The translations under genes and the position numbers were made by a program. Below are positions 12,563 to 25,100 of a stretch of 64,000 nt of DNA, piece by piece. Position 1 is the first letter of the stretch. Each line of letters begins with the position of its first letter. The notes under the pieces were generated by a model, which ran no database searches, was not told where the DNA came from, and was given only the letters and a program-made list of their open reading frames with translations. Source of the DNA: Davidsoniella eucalypti (Eukaryota > Ascomycota > Sordariomycetes > Microascales > Ceratocystidaceae); assembly GCA_004009845.1 (NCBI GenBank), contig RMBW01000038.1, forward strand, positions 62,001 through 126,000, in the 5' to 3' direction.

Positions 12563-13930
12563 ATGACTTCCGTTGACGTCCCCGAGTCGAAGGTCGAGGA
12601 GACCAAGGTCGAAGAGACCAAGGTCGAGACCACCACTACTGTAAGAAAAATTGCCCCGCGCCACCGTTGCTCACATATTTGTCGGGTTAGGCTAGGCTGG
12701 GTTCTGAACTTTGGCGTGCATCACGATGTGTGAGGAGGGGAGAGAGGGGCAGTAATAAGCTCACAAAACGATTGTTTTCGACATTTATCAGCAACCTTCG
12801 AGACGATCACGATCATAATACGATGTTTTTTTCATCTTGACAGTCTAACGACAAGGCTGAATATTGGACAGTCATAAACTCTCCCCTCTCGAATTTCTGG
12901 CCGCTGCAGCCAAACAACCAAAAGCCTCTTGTTCAATGAATTGTTCATGCTGCAGGCTATCAGCATCATCGTGCCCCTCCCCCGCCTCAATTTATCAACC
13001 TGCAGATACTTTACTGCACGACCGCCTACATCCCAAGACATGAGCTGCAAGCCTTTCACAGCCCATCTCAACACCCACACTGGCCCCTTTTTGTACAATA
13101 AAATTACTTGAAGCCATGTGACGCCCATCTATCTTTCAGAAATACTAATTACGAAATGTTTTCATTAACAGGATGACAAGCCTGTCACCTCCTCCGCTGT
13201 ATTCTCCATGTTTGGCGGTGGTGCCAAGAAGGAGAAGAAGGACGACGAAGACCGCGGTGACAACTCCGGTAGCGCCAAGGCCCAGCGCGATGCTGCTGCT
13301 GCTGCCAAGGATGATGAGGAGGAGGCTCCCGAGTCGGAGGATGTCCACTTCGAGCCCGTCATCAAGCTGACCGAGAAGGTCGAGGTCAAGACCAACGAGG
13401 AGTCTGAGGAGCAGCTCTTCAAGATGCGCGCTAAGCTGTTCCGCTTCGTCAGTGACACCTCCGAGTGGAAGGAGCGTGGTACTGGTGATGTCCGTCTGCT
13501 GAAGCACAAGGAGTCCGGCAAGGTCCGTCTGGTCATGCGCCGTGACAAGACCCTAAAGGTCTGCGCCAATCACTACAGTAAGTTGACTCTAGAATCATGA
13601 AGCGCTTGAATACTACTGCAAGATAAAGATGTCAGTCAAACTAACATATGGTTTTACTAGTCACCCCCGAGATGAAGCTGTCCCCCAACGTCGGCTCTGA
13701 CCGCAGCTGGGTCTGGAACGTTGCTGCCGATATCAGTGAGGGTGAGGCCGAGGCTGCCACTCTAGCTATTCGCTTTGCCAACTCCGAGAGTACGTCACTT
13801 CTCACTCCCGTGCTCAAAAACAGTGTATCGTTGCTAACTCATATTCTTCACCGCAGACGCCAACCAGTTCAAGGATTCCTTCAACGATGCCCAGAAGCAG
13901 AACGAGGAGATCTTCAAGGCTTCCGCTTAA
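12563..13930 (+). CDS. yrb1: Ran-binding protein 1 (Ran-specific GAP co-factor)
   Basis: Spliced model: 12563-12640, 13172-13577, 13661-13789, 13857-13930; 228 aa. The first intron is unusually long (531 nt); the others are 83 and 67 nt with branch CTAAC. Residues 1-80 are acidic and charged (repeated KVEETKVEE units, then KKEKKDDEDRG). The RanBD spans about 83-215: DVHFEPVIKLTEKVEVKTNE, KMRAKLFRF, WKERGTGDVRLLKHK, VRLVMRRDKTLKVCANH, MKLSPNVGSDRSWVW and FKDSFNDAQK, all diagnostic of RanBP1/Yrb1. It binds Ran-GTP and, with RanGAP, promotes release of export complexes and GTP hydrolysis at the cytoplasmic side of the nuclear pore. Length fits the family (about 200 to 250 aa). Start is supported by the leader ending CATCCATA before ATGACT and by the acidic N-terminus. 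Confidence 0.95.
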
Positions 13931-16559
13931 GTGCCCTGTTCAAGTCAATGTGATTACTTCTTGCGCCCTTCGGGTCTCCGGTCCAGCTACCTAGTTGTAT
14001 ACAGTCATATGTATAGGGAACTAGACCGAACAGCATGTATGTTGTACGAAATACGGGACCACAAAGCCTATATGACTCTGGTGCGGTGCTGCTGATGTTA
14101 AGAGTCCATCTCCTTGCACACACATAAGTTCCCTTTCATCTAGGTTTTGTTTTTATCATCGTTGGACATTCTACTTGTCTAGATGATCGTGGCCTACTTT
14201 TTTTCTTGTCACAGATGCCCTTTTTACCAATGAACCATGACCTTAACATACCCCCCTTTCAATGAATTAAATCTGATCAACACATCACGACCCTCACTCC
14301 ATGACCCTTGTTTATCCTTATCTTAAAAATGTTGACCGCACTGCTCTCACGACGCTTGTTATCATTCTATCTTCTCTCTGTTTTTCTTACTCATGATATC
14401 CCCCACCTAGACTACCTGCTCTAAAGATGATAAAGTTTGTAGTATCAAAACAGATATGTATGACTTGAACAATAACTGCGACTATTATTAAAATGCTAAT
14501 TTTATCAACGTACATTAACTAGTGGCAAATAGAATAGAGAGGTCAATCATAACTTCTAGACTTGTAGGATATAATCTTCAGTGTCCATTGTACATGATGT
14601 AATAAAGCTTTATATAGTTTATATAAGCAATTAACTTGACCGCTAGAAAACTGACACAAATAAAATCTGGTAGTTGTAACATGTTTGGTGCTGTTATAGA
14701 AGCATATGCGACGCGTCAAAACATGGTGGTGGGGTTTTATACTTATGCCACTGTAACTGTAAGCAATCCATAGTCGGCTAGCAATGGCAACAATGACTTG
14801 AAGATGACAGAGGCCACGAGAGCGTTATATACAGAGCTAAGCAGAAAGGGAACAAAAAAAAAAGTAGCCAGATGGATGACCTTGCAAGACGATTAATTGA
14901 CAATTTGTTGCACGTAGTAGTTTCTCTTCTTGTAGCTATGTATATTAGTTAGCTGTATACATCCTTTTTTTTTTGCCACAAGTTGTTGTTTTCTTGTGGC
15001 GTTGAGAGAATCAAAAATGGTACTGTGTGGCTGGTCAAATAAGGGCAATTAGTGAACAACAATGATAGCCATTCAGAGGGAAAGAAACCGGCAAAAAGAG
15101 AGTAAGTGAATATGTGCTTGACCGAAGTTAAGGCTAATGAACAGGTTATCATCATATTGCAAACTATTGTCATGATAAGTTGTTACGTAGTGGGTGTAGG
15201 AAAAATGAAATGTTTACCATCAAATAGTGTTTATATCTTCTAAATAAACGTGTATAAAGAGACTCTCAATATAGAAACGAGCGTGTATCGAAAGAAGCGG
15301 GCTTTTTTCCTCTAAATAATGTCTGCATATATCCAGGCTTAGGAAAAGGGCGGTATGGCTTGTGTAGTTATTCGGCTTCAATCTCCTGTGTAGCGAATTG
15401 CCTTTAGTTCTGATATCTTCTATAGCTGAAGAGAGAAAACGTGATGTTGTCTCCCTCCACATATTATTTCTGTTCTTTTCACTATCCTTCAGATGACGAT
15501 CCTGCAGTTTTCTAAAAGTCAGAAGAAAGTGCTACTGGGTCGGAGATAAATATATAGAGAAGTAATCCCGTGGGGATGCGGATTTCCTAAGTCCATTTGA
15601 TCAAGCAAATAATCCCCAAGCAAAATCGGCACACCGAGAATACACGTCAACGCACCAAGATAGGTGGAGGTTATTGTATAGGTCCCCGAGTGTGTCTGAA
15701 TATCCTCTTTTTGACGTTTTGGAGAAGGCTTTTGAAAATGACCACAATATCTTATAGAAAAGTCGATATTTTCACCTTGACTCAATATCGCAGACTTGAG
15801 CTGCTTTAGTGACAGATGCCCTAGTACATAGATACTACTATGAACTAGCTCTTAAGTAATGATGGGAACGCGTTTCGCCGCATGTGTTCTGACCGATCTC
15901 TTCTAAATAGGTTGTGTTTTCCACTGCTATGACTATTTATTTCGGGTGAGTTCCATAGCTCTTGATGCAATGAACACAGTGAAATATAAACAGAGGATGA
16001 ACAGAAAAATAGATATATCATTTCTTGTATCGATTTTCTAAATAGCCTCAAGCTAGTAAATTAATGTTCACTTTGCTCAGAAGGGGTACCTCCCCAAAAA
16101 AAAAACTTAGGCCAAAAAACCTACCACCTAATCAAAAAAATAAAATCAAAACAGCAGCCTAAGCTAAAGCAGCCAGCTTCCTATAATGTACGTACATATC
16201 TATCTCTCAGGTTAAGTTAAGAGGAAAAAAAAAAACATTAAAGAAAAATAGCACACAAAATCCGGAAACAAGAAACGAGGAGAAAAAAAAGGAAAAAGGC
16301 AAAATTACAAACAAGACTAATCCAGCCTTCCGCTCAACTTCTATCGTTGGCTTCAAAGCATTCAAAAACTCATCTCGAGTCGAGAAATTCCACACCAAAC
16401 TTTCGGGAGAGAGTGTTTTTTTCTTTCCTTTTCTTGTCCCTCTTCTTCCCCTTCTTCTTTCCCACAAAATAATCGCTTGAACCGATTTTGTCTCTTCTTC
16501 CTCATTCTTCCCACCATTTAGGTTCCATCAGCTCACGCTACTAACATCAACAGCTTCAT
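13931..16559. other. Intergenic, no gene seen
   Basis: AT-rich sequence with short, motif-free frames on both strands. The first 300 nt are probably the 3' UTR of the RanBP1 gene. A-rich tracts occur at about 16090-16280 (runs of 8 to 10 A). Confidence 0.5.
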
Positions 16560-16906
16560 TAAAATATCCTTTTTTCTTCTTTCTCCTTCTTTTCTTCTTA
16601 ACCTTGAATCCTCAAATTTCTTTTCGTCAAGTCATCTGACTTTGCTAAACTCTTCCGGAAGCTTGCTTAGGTAACTTCTCTACAAGCTACAGTGTATAAG
16701 TCTCGCACTTACTTGCCTTGCTCTCGCGCCTGCCTGTGCTTTGCTCGTGCCTATTTTCTCTCAGCCCTTTCTCTTCAACAACTCACTTCAAAGAGCTATT
16801 CTTCTTCTTTCTCTTTCTTTCTTCGCCTTTCTGTTGTTTTTTTCTCTCTTCAATTCTCTCCTCTTCATCGTCCCATTTAAATCTCTACCATCACAAAACT
16901 TCCATC
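16560..16906 (+). promoter_or_regulatory. Pyrimidine-rich promoter/5' leader of the TAF14-type gene
   Basis: About 350 nt dominated by C/T tracts (TTCTTCTTTCTCCTTC-type) leading directly into ATG 16907. Such tracts precede several genes in this window and are typical of fungal core promoters and transcribed leaders. Seen by composition only; no TATA box is evident. Confidence 0.45.
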
Positions 16907-18680
16907 ATGCTTGTCGAGGTAAGTTGATGATCTAATGTATCTTTCATCGCAACCTTTGTTTTTTTTGCTCGCGCTTTCATTCCATCGTTCCTAGTGGTCT
17001 ACGGTGTCGAAAAATAGCTACTTAGGTAGCTTACAGTATGCTGTATCTGACCACGTCCCTCAAAAAAGCTTGCATACATACATGCTGTACATAAACAAGC
17101 AATGACAATGGCATCGAGGATGGTCCCAACTATGGCCTTGGACTTATCCATCAATTGGTCTTCTCCTCATAGTCAGACTTGAAATCAATCAGTTTGTTGT
17201 GACAATATATTGTTGATTATGCCATTTCATTTGTGCTGCTCTATCATAGATGGTACATATAGCTATATCATATTCATCCCATAGATTGCTCATGATACCG
17301 CAGCTACCTAGATTTCACTTCATTGTCATCTTGTGAATAGGCATCATCGATCTAGCTAGGTATCAATATCTCCATTCATTCTAGTTTCGTTCCTTTGTTC
17401 AAGCATTCTTCTATGTAATCTTGCAAGTGCAAATTCTCATCATCATGCCGGTCTTTGTCTATAATACCCGCTCCAAATACAAGCCTAAGCCCAAGCCCAA
17501 GTCCAAGCCTAGCCTTGAGCCTGGTGAAGTCTCAAGCCATGTCTCTATTTCTTCTATTCGGGGATCAACTTCAAATTCAGTGCCTACCAAAAATACACCT
17601 CGGACCATCTTGCCTAGCAAGAGAATCGCGAACACTCAGGCTCAGGCTAGTAGCCAAGCTCAGATAGCAGGGCCCAAAATAAAGGCGGCGACAATACCAT
17701 ATCCGCAAACTACGTCGCTCTCGAAAGCCTCACCTCGTCTTAATTCAGAGGATCCCAGCGATGTTGGCGTCACATGCTATACATTTGACTTTGATGAATA
17801 TCCAGATTCTAACAAGATAATACAGCGCAAAATCAAGCTCATTACCGAGCAACACAAGATGTAAGCTTCGGCCGCCTTTACCCCTAGTCTCTACATTCCG
17901 TATCTAACGTGTCTCCTAGTGACACGCCTTCGCCTGTCGAAGCCTACCCTATGCGTGAATGGTCTATCAAGGTTGTCATGGTCGATGTTGACGGCAACGA
18001 ACACCCCGCCGATTGCTTCAACAAGGTTGTCTACAACCTACACCATTCGTTTGAAAACCCTATCCAAAGTATGTCACATAAGTATCATAATTAAACCCGT
18101 GAAATCGTCGTATTAACCGCAGCCTACAGCTTTCCACAAGTCGCCATTCATCTGCAAAAACGAGGGTTGGGGTGAGTTCGAGCTCAGCGTTGACTTCTAC
18201 TACACCGAGAAGACCAAGATCTCGGTACTTCATGACTTGAACTTCCAACAAGAACGCTACGAGACTGAGCGTGCAATCACCTTCAAGAACCCATCTCAAA
18301 TTCTCCAAGAGAAGCTACGTGAGCTAGGCCCTCTGCCTAACGACAACGAGCACTCCAAGAAGAAGGCCAGTGCTACCGGCAAGAAGTCTAGCTCTCAAAA
18401 AATTGACTTTGAGAAGATTGCCCAGGCTCTTGAGAAGCTCGAAGAGGAGGACCTTCTCAAGGCTATCCAAATTATCCACGACTTCAAGTCGACGGATACC
18501 TACATCAAAAGCGATATTGAAAGTGAGTACATACTTTGCCCTTGGCTGTGTATTGATCTATATAACGGAAATACTAATGTTTCTATAGCTGGCGAGTTCT
18601 CTATTGATCTTTACACCATGCCTGAGATTCTCACTCGGAATCTGTCGGACTACCTAACCGGCAAGAGCCTTCTGGTTTAA
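16907..18680 (+). CDS. YEATS-domain protein, TAF14/Tfg3 type
   Basis: Spliced model: 16907-16918, 17826-17860, 17920-18068, 18130-18522, 18589-18680; 226 aa. Exon 1 codes only MLVE; the 907-nt intron ends in a textbook branch and acceptor (TTCTAACAAGATAATACAG), giving MLVERKIKLITEQ, the usual start of fungal TAF14. The YEATS domain (about 8-130) shows SPVEAYPMREWSIKV, FNKVVYNLHHSF, HKSPFICKNEGWGEFELSV and DFYYTEKTK. The C-terminal segment (about 150-226), with IDFEKIAQALEKLEEEDLL and MPEILTRNLSDYL, matches the helical ET-like partner-binding domain. YEATS domains read acylated (especially crotonylated) histone lysines; TAF14 is shared by TFIID, TFIIF, SWI/SNF, INO80 and NuA3. Other introns are 59, 61 and 66 nt. 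An alternative longer N-terminus is listed separately. The gene symbol is left open because the fungal homologue is not uniformly named. Confidence 0.9.
17445..17825 (+). CDS. Possible alternative first exon of the TAF14-type gene (in-frame, 127 codons)
   Basis: Inside the long first intron an ATG at 17445 opens 127 codons that run without a stop directly into exon 2 (17826-17860) in the correct phase. The sequence looks coding: periodic Lys-Pro codons (YKPKPKPKSKPS), a Ser/Thr/Pro-rich middle and an acidic end (DFDEYPDSN). Use of this start would give a 349-aa isoform with a basic disordered extension. It could equally be an intron that happens to be open. A weak C/T-rich stretch at about 17370-17412 precedes it. 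Confidence 0.35.
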
Positions 18681-19497
18681 TTATCCCCTTCTTCTCGTCA
18701 TATCTTGCCTCTCTCTTCCCAGTCGCCCAGATCGCCTTGTTCCCTATCACTACTACTTATTCTTCTCTCTTTGTTTTTTGGTTTCTTCTAGTCCCCTTCT
18801 CCCCTTGGCCATTCGCGTATCAACTATACGATTCAGGAGATCGTTCGGTGTTTTATTGGTTGTGTTTTTCTTATTTATCTTGCCCATACATTAGACCTTC
18901 TTTTATAGGCTAGGCTTTCTTCTTCTATTGATTTTTTTTCGTTGTTTCTTTTATACTATTCTTTCCTTACTTATGTCAGCTTATTTACTGGTGTTCTTGT
19001 CGGTAAATTCGCATCTCCCCTTTTTTTCAGTCTAGGGTGGGAAGAGGGAAGCTCTTATTTTTTAAGTAAGGGAGCAAATCGTTGTCTTTCCTGGGGTTTT
19101 CCTACAACTATGATGAGGCAGATGAACAAAATAGAGTCCTGATTTTTTTTTCCATTTCTAATATCCAAGCTTAAGTATTCTAGAGAAAAATCTATAAATA
19201 AAACATAAAGATATGGAATCAAGCATTTCTTCAAATGTCATCTTGCTTCTATGTGTATATCTCTACAATATATTATTAGCTTCCATTCAAAACTCCATAT
19301 GAACTGCTCTTTCAATTATTCAGTGATAATTTTTTAATCAGTTTGGTCCTCACTACAACTGCACTAAGCTCAAGCTTTAGGCTATGCTGGCTTGGAGCTG
19401 CTAGCCTAAACTGGAAGCTGGATTGAAGTTTTTTCCGTCGCCCTTTCTTCTTCGCTAAACCCTAAGTGACCATACCCTAAGTATGAATCTTTTTATG

Positions 19498-19547
19498 TAA
19501 TTACTACCAATAATTAGTTGCGGAAGACTAATTATTAGTAGTAATTA
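19498..19547. repeat. Near-perfect 21-bp inverted repeat (hairpin)
   Basis: Left arm 19498-19518 (TAATTACTAC then CAATAATTAGT) pairs with right arm 19527-19547 with one mismatch, separated by an 8-nt loop TGCGGAAG. It is AT-rich except for the loop. It may be a foldback remnant of a MITE or a structured transcript end. Two copies of CCCTAAGT lie just upstream (about 19460-19482). Confidence 0.8.
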
Positions 19548-21691
19548 TATGAATTCTGGTGAAAAGAATTCCGGCAGTTTAGAATTAGTGATAAAGACAA
19601 CTCCAAATGAACTCCAAATAATACAGAAGAAAGAGTGCATTCATGACTTGGAAAATTTTGTTGAACCTGATAACTATAAGTCACAATAGAGAATTTGTGG
19701 AGTGAAGTTGGCACATGATGTACGTTTCATGTATAGTGTAAGACTTAGAAATCTGGCTACATAACAATACTGTAGACGATGACAGAGGAGAGAAAGGTTG
19801 TTTTTGTCTATCAATCGAGTTAAGGAATTCTTGGTAGATCGTTCGGTATATCTATCTATCTTATCAAGAAAAAAATCTGATTGCTATTCTTTACTGGTGT
19901 TTAAAAAGGATGCTAATTATCAATGGGTTTAGACTGCATCCTTCTATTCACTCTGTACTACGTTTTTTTTTAAGTGAGAAAGGAATAAAGAAGGTCTAAC
20001 AAAGGGTTGAGGAAGAAGAAATTTCTAGAATAGGTACCTATGTAAGTAATTAAAGCGATGGTAATGAGCATCTGTAAAGCGATGACGGTTGGTATAGAAG
20101 GCTGACTCTATGGTAAATATGGTAGTGATTATAGGCATTTATAACAAAATGCATATTTCGTCAATGGCTATAAATGGGAGAGAAGTAGACCAGATAATAC
20201 TGCAGCTAACTATATATAATGCCTTGGGGATCTATACAGATATTGATATATTTCAGGCGGGGAGCATGCAGCTCGAATGTATCATGAGTAGTCAAGCATG
20301 GTAAGATATGAGATTTGTAATTACATGACCCTCTATTATCAGACACAGATTCTCATAATGGTCACAATGGAAGCCAATAAGTTGCATATGTAGTACACAA
20401 GTAGAAAGAGCGCATGCTACATAGTTCCATGTGTATAGACATAGATAGGTGTGGAAGCCTGGCCGGAGCCGTTTTAGTGGTAACGCACGTGGTTACATTG
20501 TACACGCAATATGATGTAAGTATGTATGTACATACTTACAAGAGATACACTTTAGTTCGCAAAGAAGCACTCTGTCGGCCAATCATGGGAATGGGGAGGT
20601 ATACAGAACAACTAACCGCCTGCTTATCGTCGAGCCTGGTCCCCGTACTAGGAAAGCCTATGCTGGAACTGGCTATCTGGACTGAAGCGGACTTAACTTT
20701 CCTTGACTAAAAACACATGGCGGGAAAAGCTGAAGCAATCCAACGGACTTTTTTGCGTTGTACTGTTGCGTACTTTTGATACTAATTAGCCAGGCCAGCT
20801 ATGTAGCTAGCGATAGTCCAGCCACGGACAACTAGCTGGGTGCTTCTGCATCGTGCATGTGTATCTGCACAAGCTGGCATATGAAAGCTGCGTTATCTGT
20901 TCGTTGGAGTCCCGCAAAAGTGCATATTTATATTGTGGTTGGTTGGTTTGGTGTTGGGTATCTTTCCAGACTATACACATATCCTTTCAACAGCGGTCTC
21001 TTGGATGAACTTTGGGGTAGATTTCTCGGGCCGCCTCTTTCTTTCTTCATTTCTATTTCCCAATATTATTACACCATTTTCCTACAGATTTGCTCTTCAT
21101 GAAGCTGGCGAATCGGATACTTGATTCACCTATCTAGAACACCATTCGTACGTGGTGTTTATGTTTATATTCTATCATAGATTCCATTACGGGAGCCAGG
21201 AGTGCACCTGTCGATCACCGATCACCCAAGTCTCAGACCCTTTGCCGGCCTAGGCTTTTCTTTGATAGCGGTTCTTACATATCTGACAAATTGTCGTTCT
21301 GCCATAGCTAGAAACAACAGCAAAAAAGGATAACAAAACAAAGACCGGTGCTCGGGAACCCCGCAGCAAGCTTAGGAGGAAGACGAAAGCGACAAAACGT
21401 GAGCGTGAACTCTAGGTCCGGGTCCGACAGGGTGCTGTAGCATTGCAGATTAGGCTATCGATTTAGTGGGTTGCATAAGCGAAGCGGACCATTTAGTGGA
21501 CATCCCAGTGCATGCTTAGCGGGTGGACAGGCGCTAGCGCTTTAGGGGACGTGGCAGCTGATAGCGTGCATTGTTAGTTAGCAAGTTTTGAAGCTCGTTT
21601 GTATTTGGCGCCTTTTTCCCCTTTGGCTTTGAGTTTTCTTCCCTTTTTTCCCTCTCTCCAAGTCGACATTGCCTTTGATTGCGTGTTAGGG

Positions 21692-21713
21692 TTTTTTTTT
21701 TTTTTTTTTTTTT
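21692..21713. repeat. Poly-T tract, 22 T
   Basis: An uninterrupted run of 22 T between GGG and GCGC, about 460 bp before the Zn2Cys6 start codon. Such runs can be nucleosome-depleting promoter elements. Confidence 0.9.
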
Positions 21714-22033
21714 GCGCTTTGCGCCCTTCTCTACCCGCTGCCAACCGAGGCTTCAACATCGTCATTGAAGCGTACATTCTTTATTCGTTTATACCGTCGC
21801 TTGCATCGCCAGTAAAATTTGCCGCCGATTCTTATTGAATAGCACCCGTCTTTGTCGTCCTAGAGCAACCATTGACGACCCGACCGGCCATCGTTCTCTA
21901 GCCGAACCCTAAAGGCGCCGCTGGCACTGACGCTGACGCCGTCATCAGTCAGGCCTTCCCGCATCTCGTTCTCTGGCACTACTCGCTCTCTATCCCGTCT
22001 GACTTCTGGCTTTGCCATCACACCGGCAACACC

Positions 22034-22057
22034 GCCGACGCCGACGCCGACGCCGAC
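22034..22057. repeat. GCCGAC hexamer repeated four times
   Basis: Four exact tandem GCCGAC units in the leader of the downstream transcription-factor gene. Confidence 0.85.
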
Positions 22058-22170
22058 ACCAACTTCGCCGAGTCTTACGGTGCCTGGCCGCAGTCCTGCT
22101 GACCCTAAGCTTCTACAGCGCTGCCAGACCCTGTACGCCCTAACACACCTGCCCATCGTTCTGTGTAGCC

Positions 22171-25100
22171 ATGTACGATACGCCTACTAGTAGGTTTTCG
22201 TCTGTTGCAGCGTCCACCACCGGCCGGTCTGCCTCTGGCCACACCGCACCGCTGCCGCCGCTCAAAACGACAGCTGTTTCTGGCTCCGAGGGCCTGAAGA
22301 CGCCTCTCGATACTCAAGGCGCCACGATCAATGAGACGCCTCGCTCTGCGACGGCCGACAACAGCACAGGCGGCGGGGATTTCGATCCCAACCAGTCCAC
22401 CGCATCACAAGGACCCAACAACAACAACCAGTCACAACACAAGCGGGTTTACCAGGCCTGCATCCCGTGCCGCCGCCGCAAAGTCCGCTGCGATCTCGGC
22501 AGCGTCGACAACCCGCATGAGCCGCCGTGTGTGCGCTGCCGGCGCGAAAGCAAAGAGTGCTTCTTCAGTGCCACACGGCGCAAGCGCAAGAATGAAGACC
22601 CCGAAGCCGAGCTGGAAAGCGACGAATATGTGATCCGCAACGGCCGCAAACGCCGCCATGGCGCCGAACCCGTCGTGGCCCCCGTCGAACGATCATACAC
22701 CGAGGCGCCGTTGACACCCGGTGGATCTCTGGGCCGACGGGAGCCGCTGCGTAGACCTGATAGTCTCTTGGGCCGCAATAGTCGCGAGTTCAGCAGTGGC
22801 GATGACTCGAATGCGCAGCTCGCCAATTTCGAAGCACAGGAAGTCATGAAGGACCGCATGTATGGGCCACACGATGCGCTTGATCTTTTGTATAAAGCAG
22901 CCACCGATAGGTTCGTACAACGCTCTCCTGCAAACCCGGCGCCGTCATCCGCACCGCCGCCCCCGAGCTCCGCCCCCGAGCTGCCTCGCCAGGGCCATCA
23001 GTCGCCATCGTTGTTTCCATCTGTTCCGTATAGCCAGCATAGGTCTAACATGCCGTTACCGATTCGCAGCCCTGTTACCTCGACCCGGCCCGATCCTAGT
23101 AGAGCATCGTCCGTCGCCATGGCCACTCCGATAGCAGTCACTTCTGCACACCATTCTCGCCAGCATTCCCGCGTAGAACAGCCGTATCCCGAAAACCCAC
23201 GACCCTCTGTCGATGCCTTCATGGGCCAACCGCCAGAGCTTACGCCTGAAGAAGGCCTTGAAGAGGCTCTGAGATCTTGGGGCCGATTCCGCTTTGTGCG
23301 TGCTGGCTGGTTCACTGCCCAGGAGGCCATCGCCTATATCGACTAGTAAGCTGGTCGTCAAGTGGAATATCTTGACTAATATCTAGACCTGTGATTTAAA
23401 CTGTTGCTAACACATGCCTCTCCAATAGTTATTACACATTTCTCTCGCCCTTGACGCCCATCTCCCCGCCGACATTTCGTAACCCCGCAACACACGTCAC
23501 ATTACTGAGCGAGGAGCCGATTCTCACGGTTACCCTCTTGACTATCACCTCACGATACATGAAACTATCCGGACCCGGTGGACATTGCCGCTCAAATGCT
23601 ATCCACGAGCAACTATGGACATACTTGCGAGGTATGATTGAACGCTGTCTTTGGGGCCAGGAAGCCTTTGGTGGACGACTTCACCCTTCCGGGCCTACCG
23701 AAGACTTCCAGACTAGTAGTACGGCGCCTTGGCGTGGTCTGAAAAAGGGTAGTCTGCGTACTCTAGGGACTATCGAATCGCTGATGATACTCACTGAATG
23801 GCATCCACGGGCATTGCATTTCCCACCTGCGGAAGCTATCGACGAGCTCATGCTACCCAATTACGAAGAAACTCTCCAGAACGATGCCACCCAAAGACAG
23901 GAGGGCTCATTTGGTGGTAAGCGTATCGAAAGCTGGCTAGAGCCGGCTTGGAGAAGTGATCGTATGTGCTGGATGCTTCTTAGCACAGCCATGGGACTAG
24001 CGTACGAACTTGGCGTCTTCGATAACATCGACGAGCTTTTGCAGGAAAACGCTGTTCCCCGGCCTGAATACGAGGAGGAAGCATACAGACAACGAGCGCA
24101 TCGTATCAAGCGGTTGCTGCTTATATATCTTACACAGCTCGCCGGCCGTCTAGGATGGAAGAATATGGTCCCAGAACAACTTTGGAAGAGCGATCCGGCC
24201 GTCAGTCGCATACGCCGCGACACTGCAGAGGGTATGACGCCAGCCAGCTACATCTCGCTTTCCAACGCCTTCAACTATATCCCAGACCTAGAACTCGACG
24301 ACCAGATCATCCACTGCTGGGCAGGTGTAAGCAACACCATGCATATTGGCAACGAGCGTTTGTTCAAGTCACGTAAACACACCACCGAGATCATCCAGGA
24401 CGGCAAATACGTTGAGCTGCTACGCGAGTTTCGCCCCATGCTACAAAACTGGTGGAAAGAGTTTGAGCGGTTCCGGCTTCCGCTGTACATTCGCTATATC
24501 CTCACTATCGAGTACGAGTATGTGCGCATCTATATCAACTCTCTTTCACTACAGGCCGTGGTTGAGCGCTGTACGAACAATGCCAGCAGCAATAGCATTC
24601 CTCACATGGCAACCTCGACGAACACTACCTCTGATGGCAGCACAGCTAATATCCTGCCACAACTATCTCCGCAAACACAGAACTACTACGGCAAGCTACC
24701 ACTCGGCCAACTAGGTGGCTTTACGCAGGATGACCAAATCTATATCCGTGAGGTCGTCGAGGGATGCCGTAACCTTTTGCGTACTGTAGTAGAAGGCTTG
24801 CTACCCAAGGGTTATCTAAAGCATGCACCCGTACGCACTTACTTCCGCATCATCAGCGGTGCCATGTTCCTACTCAAGACCTTTGCGCTTGGTGCCCCAC
24901 GGTCTGATGTCAAAATTAGCATCGGCTTGATGGACCGGGCTGTAGAAGCCCTACGCAACTGTGTCGTCGACGACGTTCATCTCGGCGTACGCTTTGCCGA
25001 CTTGTTGGAGACTCTGACCAGCCGTCTCCGTACGAGATTCATCCAGGCACCTGTGCCTACCGTCGGGGCCAGTAGTGATGGCCGCACGCCTGTGCCCGGT

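Larger units (their letters stand above)
18681..22170. other. Long intergenic region; hairpin, poly-T tract and GC-rich leader, no gene seen
   Basis: No frame here has family motifs. The first 460 nt are T-rich 3' flank. A 21-bp inverted repeat lies at 19498-19547 and a 22-T run at 21692-21713. From about 21840 to 22170 GC rises and four GCCGAC hexamers (22034-22057) occur; this is the leader of the Zn2Cys6 gene. Confidence 0.5.
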
